DNA of 64,000 nucleotides from Massilia arenae (GCF_008014745.1 NZ_VPFD01000002.1:124001-188000); one strand, 5' to 3'; shown: positions 41,017 to 49,969, numbered from the stretch's first letter. Notes: generated from the sequence alone by a model not told the origin. Numbers and translations: made by a program.

Positions 41017-43059
41017 ATGAACGTATTTTTTGAGGAATCGGGCGACTTCAAGGTCGGCGCCATCCTGTCGCAAGCAGGCGAGGCCTATCAGGTGGAGCTG
41101 CCGAGCGGTAAGCGCACCAAGGTCAAGACGCGCGACGTGCTGTTGCAGTTCGAGAAACCCGAGCCGCAAGCCCTGCTGGACGCGGCCAAGGCGATCGTGG
41201 CCGAAGTCGATCTCGATTTCCTGTGGGAAGTCGCGGGCGAAGAAGAATTTGGTTTCGCCGAGCTGGGCGCCGAATATTTCGGTCACGCGCCGCTGCCGCA
41301 CGAAGCGGCCGGCCTGGTGCTGGCCCTGCATGGCTCGCCCATCTATTTCTACAAGAAGGGCCGCGGCCGCTACAAGGCGGCGCCGGAACAGTCGCTGAAG
41401 GCGGCCCTGGCCGGCATCGAAAAGAAAAAGCAGCAGGCCATCGTCCAGGCCGGCTATGTGGAAGAGCTGAAAGCAGGCAAGCTGCCCGCTTCGATGCAGC
41501 AGATCGTGCACCAGCTGCTGTTCAAGCCCGACAAGAACACTATCGAGTACAAGGCCTTCGAGACCGCCGCCAACGAACTGCAGACCAGCGCGCCGCGCCT
41601 GATGCTGGACGTCGGCGGCCTGGCCTCGCCGAAAGAGCTGCACATGGGCCGCTTCCTGTTCGAGCACTTCCCGCGCGGCGCCGGTTTCGCGCCGGTAGAG
41701 ATCCCGAAGGCGCCGGGCGACCTGCCGCTGGCCAATGTTGCCGCCTTCTCGATCGACGACGTCACCACCACCGAGATCGACGACGCCTTCTCGGTCGTGC
41801 ACCTGGACGATGGCAGCGTGCAGGTCGGCATCCACATCGCCGCGCCGGGCCTGGGCATCCGTCCGGACGACGCGATCGACAAGATCGCCCGCGCGCGCAT
41901 GTCTACCGTGTATATGCCGGGTGACAAGATCACGATGCTGCCGGACGAGGTCGTCAATGCCTTCACCCTGGCCGAGGGCAACGATTGCCCGGCCCTGTCG
42001 CTGTACGCCGTGCTCGATCCGAGCGACTGGAGCGTCAAGTCGACCACGACCCGCGCCGAGCGCGTGCCGATCAAGAATAATCTGCGCCATAACGACCTCG
42101 ATCACGTGGTCAATGAAGAGACGCTGGATAGCGGAGAGGGCGACTATCCGCACAAGGAAGAGCTGGGCCTGCTGTGGAAGTGGGCGCTGCAGCTGGAAGC
42201 GGGCCGCATGAAGAAGCGCGAAGCCTTCGGCCTCAAGCCGGAACAGGCGAATCGGGTCGACTTCAATTTCTACGTCGAGGACGACGTGGTCTCGATCGTG
42301 CGCCGCAAGCGCGGCGCGCCGCTGGACAAGATCGTGGCCGAGCTGATGATCTTCGCCAACAGCACCTGGGGCAAGCTGCTGCACGACTCGGGCGTGCCGG
42401 GCATCTACCGCTCGCAGACGCCGGGCGCCGGCGGCTGGGCCGCCAAGATGCAGGTGCGCATGGTCACGCACGCGGCGCCGCACCAGGGCCTGGGCGTGGA
42501 CCAGTACGCCTGGAGCACCTCGCCGCTGCGCCGCTACACCGACCTGGTCAACCAGTGGCAGATCCTGGCCGCCTCCGAGCACGGCGTGACGGCGCCGCTG
42601 GTGGCGCCGTTCAAGCACCGCGACGCGACCCTGTTCGCGATCGTCTCGAGCTTCGACGCCGCGTACGCGGCCTATAACGACTTCCAGCAGAATATGGAGC
42701 GCTACTGGTGCCTGCGCTGGCTGGCGCAAGAGCAGGTGAAGCAGGCCGAGGCCGTCGTGCTCAAGGACGAGCTGGTGCGCCTGGTCGACGTGCCACTGGT
42801 GGTGCGCCTGACCGGCATGCCGCAAGTGGCGCGCGGCGCCCAGGTGAAACTCGACATCGTGCGCTGGGACGAGATCGAACTGAACCTTGAAGCGCGCCTG
42901 CTCGAGGTGGCGTCGGCCGAACCGGATGCGTCGCTCGACTACGAGGAAGAAGCGGACACCGGCGAAGCGGCGGTGGCCGAGGTGATCGAGGCCGAGGGTG
43001 CGGTGGCGGCGGTCGATACGGGGGATGCGCCGCAGCCGGCGCCGGCGTCGGCTTCGTAG
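41017..43059 (+). CDS. RNB-domain exoribonuclease (RNase II family)
   Basis: A 680-residue 3'-5' exoribonuclease-like protein. The RNB catalytic core begins near residue 243 with FSIDDVTTTEIDDAFSV, continues through GIHIAAPGLGIRPDDAID and ends near STSPLRRYTDLVNQWQI (about 505). One catalytic-cluster position is Glu where classic RNase II has Asp (TEIDDA); this variant occurs, as I recall, in cyanobacterial and plastid-like members. There is no obvious cold-shock or S1 domain, and a Glu/Ala-rich tail fills the last 45 residues. It follows ubiC by 2 bp. Confidence 0.87.
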   Translation: MNVFFEESGDFKVGAILSQAGEAYQVELPSGKRTKVKTRDVLLQFEKPEPQALLDAAKAIVAEVDLDFLWEVAGEEEFGFAELGAEYFGHAPLPHEAAGLVLALHGSPIYFYKKGRGRYKAAPEQSLKAALAGIEKKKQQAIVQAGYVEELKAGKLPASMQQIVHQLLFKPDKNTIEYKAFETAANELQTSAPRLMLDVGGLASPKELHMGRFLFEHFPRGAGFAPVEIPKAPGDLPLANVAAFSIDDVTTTEIDDAFSVVHLDDGSVQVGIHIAAPGLGIRPDDAIDKIARARMSTVYMPGDKITMLPDEVVNAFTLAEGNDCPALSLYAVLDPSDWSVKSTTTRAERVPIKNNLRHNDLDHVVNEETLDSGEGDYPHKEELGLLWKWALQLEAGRMKKREAFGLKPEQANRVDFNFYVEDDVVSIVRRKRGAPLDKIVAELMIFANSTWGKLLHDSGVPGIYRSQTPGAGGWAAKMQVRMVTHAAPHQGLGVDQYAWSTSPLRRYTDLVNQWQILAASEHGVTAPLVAPFKHRDATLFAIVSSFDAAYAAYNDFQQNMERYWCLRWLAQEQVKQAEAVVLKDELVRLVDVPLVVRLTGMPQVARGAQVKLDIVRWDEIELNLEARLLEVASAEPDASLDYEEEADTGEAAVAEVIEAEGAVAAVDTGDAPQPAPASAS

Positions 43060-43137
43060 GGTTGGCGGGTCACCCGCCGTCGCGGTGATGGTTATCGGCG
43101 CCGATGTCGAATTGAATGATATCGCCGCTAACCGTCA

Positions 43138-43560
43138 CTAGACGGCAACGACATCCAATTCGCGTCCGAGCGCGGCCATCGCGTTCGCGACGGTATCGAT
43201 CTTCGTGTTATGGCCCAGGTCGATAATGCGATTTACTTCCTGGGGCTTGATGCCCATGAGGCGGGCCAACTGGGAAGGACCGACCTGACGCTCGATCATC
43301 GCGTTCAGCAACAGCACCTTGGCCGACACGCTCAATGGCAGGGCGACCAGGCGCTCGCCTCTGCGTGCTTTCGAAGGCGCGGGTACGGGCCGGCTATCCT
43401 CAAAGTAAAAGTCCATCGCGGTGACGAGCGCATCTTGCGCTTCCTTGAGCGACTCTTCCTCATCGTCGCCTTGGGCAATCGCCTCAGGGATATCTCGGAA
43501 CGTGACGACGAATCCGCCTTCGTCGGCTGGGGTGAAGGTTGCAGGGTATTTCATACGCAC
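43138..43560 (-). CDS. hicB: HicB-type antitoxin with XRE helix-turn-helix
   Basis: A 140-residue antitoxin. The N-terminal HicB fold is seen in MKYPATFTPADEGGFVVTFRDIPEAIAQGDDEEESLKEAQDALVTAMDFYFED (about 3-55). After a short basic hinge, an XRE-type DNA-binding domain follows: VGPSQLARLMGIKPQEVNRIIDLGHNTKIDTVANAMAALGREL. The helix-turn-helix should repress the operon, and the N-terminal part should bind the HicA toxin. It is 63 bp downstream of hicA. Confidence 0.9.
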   Translation of the reverse strand: MRMKYPATFTPADEGGFVVTFRDIPEAIAQGDDEEESLKEAQDALVTAMDFYFEDSRPVPAPSKARRGERLVALPLSVSAKVLLLNAMIERQVGPSQLARLMGIKPQEVNRIIDLGHNTKIDTVANAMAALGRELDVVAV

Positions 43561-43623
43561 TCCATGGCTTGCATCTAATTTACTGTGGTACGGTGCTGCG
43601 GGGCAAAGACTTAATGGCGTGTA

Positions 43624-43800
43624 TTACTTGAGCTTTAACTGCTTCTTTACGCCCTCGACAAGGCCTGTCTTGAGTTCCTTGCTCGGGTGCCTCGGCAGGA
43701 TGGTCTGCTGCCCGTTCAGGTAGACCTTCAAGTGGTTGGTGCCATCCTTGAACGTCGCGCCTTGAAGCTTCAGCCACCTGACGAACTCGCTCTGTTTCAC
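43624..43800 (-). CDS. hicA: HicA-type mRNA interferase toxin (58 residues, GTG start)
   Basis: This gene is short and easily missed. Reading from GTG at 43800 gives VKQSEFVRWLKLQGATFKDG, then TNHLKVYLNGQQTILPRHPS and KELKTGLVEGVKKQLKLK. That is the HicA double-stranded-RNA-binding-like fold: an N-terminal helix, a beta hairpin with the conserved His (His23 in GTNHLKVY), and the HPSKELKTGLVEGVKKQL helix. HicA toxins cleave mRNA. GGGG lies about 11 bases upstream of the start. The cognate hicB follows on the same strand. Confidence 0.88.
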   Translation of the reverse strand: MKQSEFVRWLKLQGATFKDGTNHLKVYLNGQQTILPRHPSKELKTGLVEGVKKQLKLK

Positions 43801-44105
43801 CGCGTGTCCCCAGTATGCTTCGACACGTCTAAGTTAGACAGGTTTGAGTGAGAGTGCAAGTGGTTTTTTAAACATATTTGTTTAAGTTTTCATCCTCCAG
43901 AATTCGATTGGCGGCTGTTTTTGCCTGACTTGCAGCATTGATGCGTTCGAAGTTTGGAAAGAAAGCGCAGGTCTTTAGTCACTTAGCGTTATCGATCCGA
44001 CCACGTTCCGGATCCTTCACGTTTTCAACCTCCCTCAACCGTTCCTGCCGGGTTAGAATTGGTTAATTCTCTGATTCAATAGCCCCACCAGGCCACCCGT
44101 AGCGC
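43801..44105. other. Intergenic region between hicAB and the TonB-like gene
   Basis: The left 60 bp hold the hicAB promoter and operator. The rest is relatively AT-rich for this genome (TTTTTTAAACATATTTG near 43865-43880) and shows no open frame with protein-like features, RNA gene or repeat that I recognise. A TAGAAT hexamer near 44055 could be the -10 of the TonB-like gene. Confidence 0.55.
43827..43859 (-). promoter_or_regulatory. hicAB promoter with overlapping palindromic operator
   Basis: On the minus strand TTGCAC (43859-43854) and TAACTT (43836-43831) are 17 bp apart. The -10 lies inside the perfect palindrome GTCTAA-C-TTAGAC (43827-43839), the expected place for autorepression by the HicB helix-turn-helix. 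Confidence 0.62.
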
Positions 44106-44993
44106 GTGAAGTCCTTTCTCCAAAACCGTCCCCTGATGATCGCCCTGGCCGTATCGGTGGCAGCCCACGCGGGCCTGCTGGCGCTGCGTTTCGCCGCGCC
44201 GGAGGCTTTCCGCCACCAGCCGGCCGATCCCGGACTGGAGGTGGTGCTGGTCAATGCCAAGCACGACCGGGCGCCAGCCAAGGCCGACGCGCTGGCCCAG
44301 GCCAACCTGGACGGCGGCGGCACGGCGGAGGCGGGCCGCGCGAAGTCGCCGCTGCCCGACCTGCGCAAGGTCGAGGACGGCGACAGCATCAAGGCCCTGC
44401 AGCGCCGCATCGCCGAACTCGAGCGCCTGCAGCAGAACGTGCTGACGCGCGCCCGCAGCGGCGGCAATTTCACCGCGCCGCCGGTCACCGAGCGCGAAAA
44501 GCCCGATCCGACCCGCACCGGCAACGACAATATCGACACCACGCGCGCCATCTCGCGCACCAGCGCCGAGATCTTCGAGCGCATCGAGGAAGAAAACCGC
44601 CGCCCCAAGCGCACGCAGATCACGCCCAGCACGCGCCAGGTCGGCTACGCGCTGTACTACAAGTCGATGCAGAAGCGCATCGAGGAAGTCGGCACGCTGA
44701 ACTTCCCGCAGCGGGCCGGCCGCAAGCTGTATGGCGACCTGGTGGTCTACATCCCCGTGTTCCAGGACGGCACCCTGTACCTGGGCGATGGCGGCCCGCG
44801 CATCGAGCGCAGCTCGGGCAACCCGGCCCTCGACAAGGCCGCGCTCGAGATCGTGCGCCGCTCGGCGCCGTTCGGCGCCTTCCCGGCCAATATGCGCACC
44901 GAGGGCAAGGACGACCTGTGGGAAGTGTTCACCCGTTTCCGTTTCACCCGTGAGGACAAGATGCAGGCAACCCTTGGAGAAGCCGCCAAATGA
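44106..44993 (+). CDS. TonB C-terminal-domain-like envelope protein
   Basis: A 295-residue protein with a single N-terminal membrane anchor (LMIALAVSVAAHAGLLALRF, the usual TonB/TolA form with His), a charged region with a short coiled coil (SIKALQRRIAELERLQQNVLTRA, about 95-118), and a C-terminal TonB-like fold (GRKLYGDLVVYIPVFQDGTLYLGD...ALDKAALEIVRRSAPFGAFP). It lacks the long Pro-Glu/Pro-Lys spacer of classical TonB. It probably transmits energy or spans the periplasm; the partner is unknown. The GTG start is at 44106, and the stop overlaps aroE (ATGA). Confidence 0.75.
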   Translation: MKSFLQNRPLMIALAVSVAAHAGLLALRFAAPEAFRHQPADPGLEVVLVNAKHDRAPAKADALAQANLDGGGTAEAGRAKSPLPDLRKVEDGDSIKALQRRIAELERLQQNVLTRARSGGNFTAPPVTEREKPDPTRTGNDNIDTTRAISRTSAEIFERIEEENRRPKRTQITPSTRQVGYALYYKSMQKRIEEVGTLNFPQRAGRKLYGDLVVYIPVFQDGTLYLGDGGPRIERSSGNPALDKAALEIVRRSAPFGAFPANMRTEGKDDLWEVFTRFRFTREDKMQATLGEAAK

Positions 44994-45805
44994 GCGACCG
45001 CTATTGCGTCATCGGCAATCCGATCGCCCACAGCAAATCCCCGCAGATCCACGCCGCCTACGCGCTGCAGACCGGCCAGGATCTGGCGTACGAACGCTGC
45101 CTGGCGCCACTGGACGGCTTCGAGGCCACGGTGCGGCGCCTGGTCGCCGAAGGTTATCGGGGCGCCAACGTCACGCTGCCGTTCAAGCTCGATGCGGCGC
45201 GGCTGGCGACCCGGCTGGCGCCGCGCGCCCAGGCTGCGGGCGCCGTGAACACCCTGATCTTCGACCACGGCGAGATCGTCGGCGACAACACCGACGGCCC
45301 CGGCCTGGTGGCGGACATCGTGCGCAATGCCGGCGTGCCGTTGGCCGGAAAGCGCATCCTGCTGTTGGGCGCCGGCGGCGCGGCGCGCGGCGCGCTGCTG
45401 CCGCTGCTGACGGAAAACCCGCGCCAGATCGTGATCGCCAACCGCACGCTGGTGACGGCCGAACGGCTGGCGGCCGATTTCGCGGCGCACGCGGACCGGC
45501 TGGCGGTGAGCGGCTTCGCCGACGTGGAGGGCGGCTTCGACGTCGTCATCAACGCCACCTCGGCCAGCCTGGCGGCCGACGTGCCGCCCGTGCCGCCATC
45601 GGTATTCGGCCCCGGCGTGCTGGCGCTGGACATGATGTACGGGAAGGAGCCGACCGTGTTCATGGCATTCGCCGCGAGCCATGGCGCTAGTGTGCGCGAC
45701 GGCCTGGGCATGCTGGTCGAGCAGGCGGCCGAAGCCTTCCTGCTGTGGCGCGGCGTGCGGCCGGAAACGGATGCCGTGCTGGCCGCGACGCGCCAGGCAG
45801 GCTGA
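44990..45805 (+). CDS. aroE: Shikimate dehydrogenase
   Basis: Reduces 3-dehydroshikimate to shikimate with NADPH. The 271-residue protein opens YCVIGNPIAHSKSPQIHAAY (shikimate-binding Ser pair), has GANVTLPFKLDA with the catalytic Lys, the dinucleotide loop LLLGAGGAARGALLPLL and the NADP-selective NRT motif (IANRTLVTAERL). It overlaps the TonB-like gene by 4 bases and is 2 bp before mtgA. Confidence 0.95.
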   Translation: MSDRYCVIGNPIAHSKSPQIHAAYALQTGQDLAYERCLAPLDGFEATVRRLVAEGYRGANVTLPFKLDAARLATRLAPRAQAAGAVNTLIFDHGEIVGDNTDGPGLVADIVRNAGVPLAGKRILLLGAGGAARGALLPLLTENPRQIVIANRTLVTAERLAADFAAHADRLAVSGFADVEGGFDVVINATSASLAADVPPVPPSVFGPGVLALDMMYGKEPTVFMAFAASHGASVRDGLGMLVEQAAEAFLLWRGVRPETDAVLAATRQAG

Positions 45806-45807
45806 CC

Positions 45808-46524
45808 ATGGCCAAGTCGCGCAAGGCCGCGCCGACCGGGCGCCGCTGGATCAAGTGGATCTTCCTGGCCCCGCTGCTGCTGGTGCTGCTGGTCCAGCTG
45901 TATTTCTTTGCGATGGTGTGCTGGTATTCCCAATTCAATCCCGGCTCGACCAGCTTCATGCGCGAGCAGCTGTCCCAGCTGCGCGAAAAAAATCCGAACG
46001 CGACCCTCAAGCACCAGTGGGTGCCGTACGAGCGCATCTCGCGCAACCTGAAGCGCGCGGTGGTGGCGTCGGAAGACGCCAACTTCAGCGTGCACAATGG
46101 CGTGGACTGGGAAGGCATCGAGCGCGCCTACGAGCGCAACAACCGGCGCAGCAAGGTGGTCGGCGGCGGCTCGACCATAACCCAGCAACTGGCCAAGAAC
46201 CTGTTCCTGTCCGGCTCGCGCAGCTATGTGCGCAAGGGGCAGGAGCTGGTGATCGCCTTCATGCTCGAGACGGTGATGAGCAAGGAGCGCATCCTCGAGC
46301 TCTACCTGAATGTGGTCGAGTATGGCCGCGGCGTGTTCGGCGCGGAAGCTGCTGCGCGCTACTACTACAAGACGTCGGCGGCCAAGCTGAACCCGGCCCA
46401 GGCCGCCCGGCTGGCGGTAATGCTGCCCAACCCGCGCTACTACGACAAGCACGGCACGACCAATTATCTGCAGCGCCGCACCAACGCGATCATGCGCCAG
46501 ATGCGTTTCGCCGAGGTGCCTTGA
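45808..46524 (+). CDS. mtgA: Monofunctional peptidoglycan glycosyltransferase
   Basis: Polymerises lipid II into glycan chains at the inner membrane. The 238-residue protein has one membrane anchor (IFLAPLLLVLLVQLYFFAMV) and a GT51 domain with VVASEDANFSVHNGVDWEGI (catalytic Glu), GGSTITQQLAKNLFLSGSRSYVRKGQELVIAFMLE and KERILELYLNVVEYGRGVFG. The start at 45808 was chosen because it is just after the aroE stop; upstream in-frame sequence overlaps aroE and is not protein-like. Confidence 0.95.
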   Translation: MAKSRKAAPTGRRWIKWIFLAPLLLVLLVQLYFFAMVCWYSQFNPGSTSFMREQLSQLREKNPNATLKHQWVPYERISRNLKRAVVASEDANFSVHNGVDWEGIERAYERNNRRSKVVGGGSTITQQLAKNLFLSGSRSYVRKGQELVIAFMLETVMSKERILELYLNVVEYGRGVFGAEAAARYYYKTSAAKLNPAQAARLAVMLPNPRYYDKHGTTNYLQRRTNAIMRQMRFAEVP

Positions 46525-46632
46525 CGCGAAATTGTCGTTACTGAGTTGGCTCAGTGCACGGCGAACGGTTACACTTGCGCTACTTTCCGACCCGGCTAGA
46601 GATTTGCAAGAACAGCGAACGAGACCCAGCGC

Positions 46633-47598
46633 ATGATCAACGTATTTGTCCTACAGAATGGCCGCCTGAATCAGGCAACGATCGCTTCCCGGGAAGACCT
46701 GGAAAACGTCGCGCCGGTCTGGGTCGACCTGACCGATCCGGACGAAGAAGAGCGCACCTGGGTCAAGTCCAAGTATGGCGTCACCCTGCCGGGCGAGGAC
46801 GAAGTCCAGGACATCGAAGCCTCGGCGCGCTACTACGAGGCCGAAAACGGCGACCTGCACCTGCGCACCGACTTTTTGCTCGAAGAAGAAGACGGCCCAT
46901 CGCGCGTGGTGACGGTGGCCTTCATCCTGTCCGGCAAAATCCTGTTCTCGGTCCATAACGACGACTTGCCCGTGTTCCGCCTGGTGCGCATGCGCGCGCG
47001 TTCGCGGCCCGGCTCGATCGAAGACTATATGGACGTGCTGCTCGACCTGTACGCGACCGACGCCGAGTATTCGGCCGACGCGCTGGAGGGCATCTACGAA
47101 AGCCTCGAAGAAGTCTCGACCCGCGTGCTGCAGAAGGAATTCACCGACAATGACGCGGCCGCCGCGCTGAACGCCATCGCGCACGAGGAAGACTTGAACG
47201 GCCGCATCCGCCGCAATATGATGGACACGCGGCGCGCGGTCAGCTTCCTGATGCGCGGCCGGCTGCTCAATTCCGACCAGTTCGAGGAAGCGCGCCAGAT
47301 CCTGCGCGACATCGAGTCGCTCGACGGCCACACGTCCTTCCTGTTCGACAAGGTGAACTTCCTGATGGACGCCACCGTCGGCTTCATCAACATCAACCAG
47401 AACAAGATCATCAAGATCTTCTCGGTGGCCTCGGTCGCCTTCCTGCCGCCGACCCTGATCGCCAGCCTGTACGGCATGAACTTCGCCCTGATGCCGGAAC
47501 TGAACTGGCGCTTCGGCTATCCGTTCGCGATCGCCCTGATGGCGGCCAGCGCGGTGGCGCCGTTGTTGTACTTCCGCCGGCGCGGGTGGTTGAAGTAA
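46633..47598 (+). CDS. corA: CorA-type magnesium transporter
   Basis: A 321-residue divalent-cation channel. The long cytoplasmic domain (about 1-260) begins MINVFVLQNGRLNQ, and the two C-terminal helices follow: IKIFSVASVAFLPPTLIASLYGMNFALMPEL with the signature GMN in the pore loop, and FGYPFAIALMAASAVAPLLYFRRRGWLK. In this copy the loop reads GMNFALMPEL, as in the Salmonella-type CorA subgroup. Confidence 0.95.
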   Translation: MINVFVLQNGRLNQATIASREDLENVAPVWVDLTDPDEEERTWVKSKYGVTLPGEDEVQDIEASARYYEAENGDLHLRTDFLLEEEDGPSRVVTVAFILSGKILFSVHNDDLPVFRLVRMRARSRPGSIEDYMDVLLDLYATDAEYSADALEGIYESLEEVSTRVLQKEFTDNDAAAALNAIAHEEDLNGRIRRNMMDTRRAVSFLMRGRLLNSDQFEEARQILRDIESLDGHTSFLFDKVNFLMDATVGFININQNKIIKIFSVASVAFLPPTLIASLYGMNFALMPELNWRFGYPFAIALMAASAVAPLLYFRRRGWLK

Positions 47599-47657
47599 CG
47601 TTCACTTGGGCTCAGGTTCGCAGACCCGCACCGGCATTCTTCCTCTAACCGCTGAAT

Positions 47658-47760
47658 CGTCATTCCCGCGCAGGCGGGAATCCAAGTCCTGTGCGCTGCC
47701 ACTGCGATTTGCCCTAGTGGTAGGTTAAGAACTTAGGTTCCCGCCTGCGCGGGAACGACG
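47658..47760. repeat. Small element with inverted palindromic ends
   Basis: CGTCATTCCCGCGCAGGCGG at the left end and its near reverse complement at the right end (ending GCGCGGGAACGACG) face each other around about 45 bp. Each end contains the imperfect palindrome TTCCCGCGCAGGCGGGAA. The layout is like a REP pair (BIME) or a small MITE. Confidence 0.75.
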
Positions 47761-47812
47761 GCCATCAGTCAACAATGGAATAGGCGGGACGGCATTGCAC
47801 CGTCCCCCATCC

Positions 47813-49111
47813 TTAGCCGATCCGCTTGAACACCCGCCGCGCCGCCTCGATCGTCTCGTCGATCACGGCGTCGTCGTGCTGGATCGACACGAACCCCGCC
47901 TCGAACATGGCCGGCGCAAAATACACGCCTTCCTCCAGCATGCCGTGGAAGAAGCGGTTGAAGCGTTCCTTGTCGCCCGCCATCATCTCGCTATAGCTGC
48001 CCGGCACGTCCTTCGAGAAGTAGAAGCCGAACATGCCGCCCACCGAGTCGCCGCAGAAATCGATGCCGGCTTCTTGCGCCGCCGCGGTCAGCCCCGTCAC
48101 CAGGCGGTCGGCGGTCGCCGTCAGCTGCTCGTAGAAGCCGTCTTCCTGGATCAGCTTCAGCGTGGTCATGCCGGCCGCCACTGCCACCGGATTGCCCGAC
48201 AGCGTGCCGGCCTGGTACACCGGGCCGATCGGGGCCATCTTCTGCATCAGGTCCGCGCGCCCGCCGAAGGCTGCCACCGGCATGCCGCCGCCGATCACCT
48301 TGCCCAGCGCGGTCAGGTCGGGGGTGATGCCGTACATGCCCTGGGCGCCTTCGAGGCCCACGCGGAAGCCGCACATCACTTCGTCGAAGATCAGCACCGC
48401 GCCATGTTCGGTGCACAGTTCGCGCATGCGCTGCAGGAACTCCGGGGTGGCGCGGATCAGGTTCATATTGCCGGCCACCGGCTCCACGATCACGCAGGCG
48501 ATGGTGTCGCCCATCGAGGCGAAGGCGTCTTCCAGCTGCGGGACGTTGTTATAGTCGAGCACCAGGGTGTGCTTGACGAAGTCTTCCGGCACGCCGGCCG
48601 AGGTCGGGTTGCCGAAGGTGAGCAGGCCGCTGCCGGCCTTCACCAGCAGCGAATCGGCGTGGCCGTGGTAGCAGCCTTCGAACTTGACGATCTTGTCGCG
48701 GCCGGTGGCGCCGCGCGCCAGGCGCAGGGCGCTCATGGTCGCCTCGGTGCCCGACGAGACCAGGCGCACCTGCTCGATCGACGGCAGCAGGCGGCAGATT
48801 TCCTCGGCGATCTCGATCTCGCCCTCGGTCGGTGCGCCGAAAGATAGACCATTCTCGGCCGCGGCCTGCACCGCCTTCACGACTTCGGGACGGGCGTGGC
48901 CCAGGATGGCCGGGCCCCACGAACCGATGTAGTCGATATAGCGCTTGCCGTCGGCATCCCAGAAATGCGGGCCCTTGGCGCGTTCGATGAAGCGCGGGGT
49001 GCCGCCCACCGAGCGGAAGGCGCGCACCGGCGAATTGACGCCGCCAGGGGTCGATTGCTGGGCGCGGGCGAACAGGGTGTCGTTGCGCGAGGTGGTGTGT
49101 TCAGTGGTCAT
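47813..49111 (-). CDS. hemL: Glutamate-1-semialdehyde 2,1-aminomutase
   Basis: Makes 5-aminolevulinate for tetrapyrroles in the C5 pathway. The 432-residue PLP enzyme has [56 protein letters not shown] and the Schiff-base lysine in [17 protein letters not shown]. The start [19 protein letters not shown] is usual. It is 48 bp after the ThiD-like gene on the same strand. Confidence 0.96.
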   Translation of the reverse strand: MTTEHTTSRNDTLFARAQQSTPGGVNSPVRAFRSVGGTPRFIERAKGPHFWDADGKRYIDYIGSWGPAILGHARPEVVKAVQAAAENGLSFGAPTEGEIEIAEEICRLLPSIEQVRLVSSGTEATMSALRLARGATGRDKIVKFEGCYHGHADSLLVKAGSGLLTFGNPTSAGVPEDFVKHTLVLDYNNVPQLEDAFASMGDTIACVIVEPVAGNMNLIRATPEFLQRMRELCTEHGAVLIFDEVMCGFRVGLEGAQGMYGITPDLTALGKVIGGGMPVAAFGGRADLMQKMAPIGPVYQAGTLSGNPVAVAAGMTTLKLIQEDGFYEQLTATADRLVTGLTAAAQEAGIDFCGDSVGGMFGFYFSKDVPGSYSEMMAGDKERFNRFFHGMLEEGVYFAPAMFEAGFVSIQHDDAVIDETIEAARRVFKRIG

Positions 49112-49159
49112 GATCGATGCTTCGTGAATGAAAAGAACCCGTCCGCGCGCTACGCGTGA

Positions 49160-49969
49160 CTACGGACGGAAGAATTTACTGGGAATGAACTTGCCCATGC
49201 CGAAGCGCTGCGCATGCTCGAGCGCGCCGGTGGTGTACTCCTGGGCCAGGGCCAGCGCCTGCGGCGCGTCCATGCCGCGCGCCAGGCAGGCGGTGAAGGC
49301 GGCCGAGTAGGTGTTGCCGGCGCCCAGGAAGGGGCCGGGCAGGTGCTGCCAGTCGACCCGCGCGACTTCGCCGCTGGCGTCGTACAGGCGGTTCGAGCAG
49401 GCGCCGTGTTCGTCGCGGCTGCCGGTCACCAGCACGTAATGCAAGCCGCTCGAGGTGAGCTCGGCCACGTCTTCCTCGAAGTCGCCGTCCTTGCCGTCGG
49501 CGCCATCGCGCCACAGCTCGGCCATGCGGCCCAGTTCGGACTGCGACAGGATCAGCGCGGTGGCCTGCGGCGCCAGGATCGAGCGCAGCGCGGACAGCAT
49601 TTCCTCGTCGCCCAGGCCGGCGTCGGGCAGGGCCGACAGGAAGGGATCGAGGACCAGCGGCGCGTCCGGGTAGTCGGACACGATCTCGGCAATCGCGGCC
49701 AGGTGCAGGGCCGAGCCGACGGCGCCGACCTTGAAGGCGGCGATCGGCATGTCTTCCAGCAGGGTACGCGCCTGCTCGGCCATCCAGTCGCTGTCGAGCT
49801 CGTACATATTCTCGATGCGTGCGCTGTCCGAGACCAGCAGGCCGGCGATGGCCGACAGCCCATGGCACCCGAGGGCGGCGAATGCGGCGCAATCCGCCTG
49901 TACGCCGATGGCGCCGACAGGATCGCAGACGCCGAAGCTCAGGATGAGGGGGAACGTTTGGTTTTGCAC
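49160..49969 (-). CDS. ThiD-like hydroxymethylpyrimidine kinase family protein
   Basis: A 269-residue ribokinase-fold protein. It has FPLILSFGVCDPVGAIGVQADCAAFAALGCHG (the ThiD N-terminal loop, usually with SDPSGGAG) and LVLDPFLSALPDAGLGDEEM. The expected activity is phosphorylation of the thiamine pyrimidine precursor. The catalytic loop is atypical: GAGNTYSAA has Asn219 where ThiD has Cys and pyridoxal kinases have Asp. The start is unsure; GTG at 49969 fits the family, while the frame runs up to a TTG at 50020. It is divergent from rubredoxin. Confidence 0.75.
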   Translation of the reverse strand: MQNQTFPLILSFGVCDPVGAIGVQADCAAFAALGCHGLSAIAGLLVSDSARIENMYELDSDWMAEQARTLLEDMPIAAFKVGAVGSALHLAAIAEIVSDYPDAPLVLDPFLSALPDAGLGDEEMLSALRSILAPQATALILSQSELGRMAELWRDGADGKDGDFEEDVAELTSSGLHYVLVTGSRDEHGACSNRLYDASGEVARVDWQHLPGPFLGAGNTYSAAFTACLARGMDAPQALALAQEYTTGALEHAQRFGMGKFIPSKFFRP

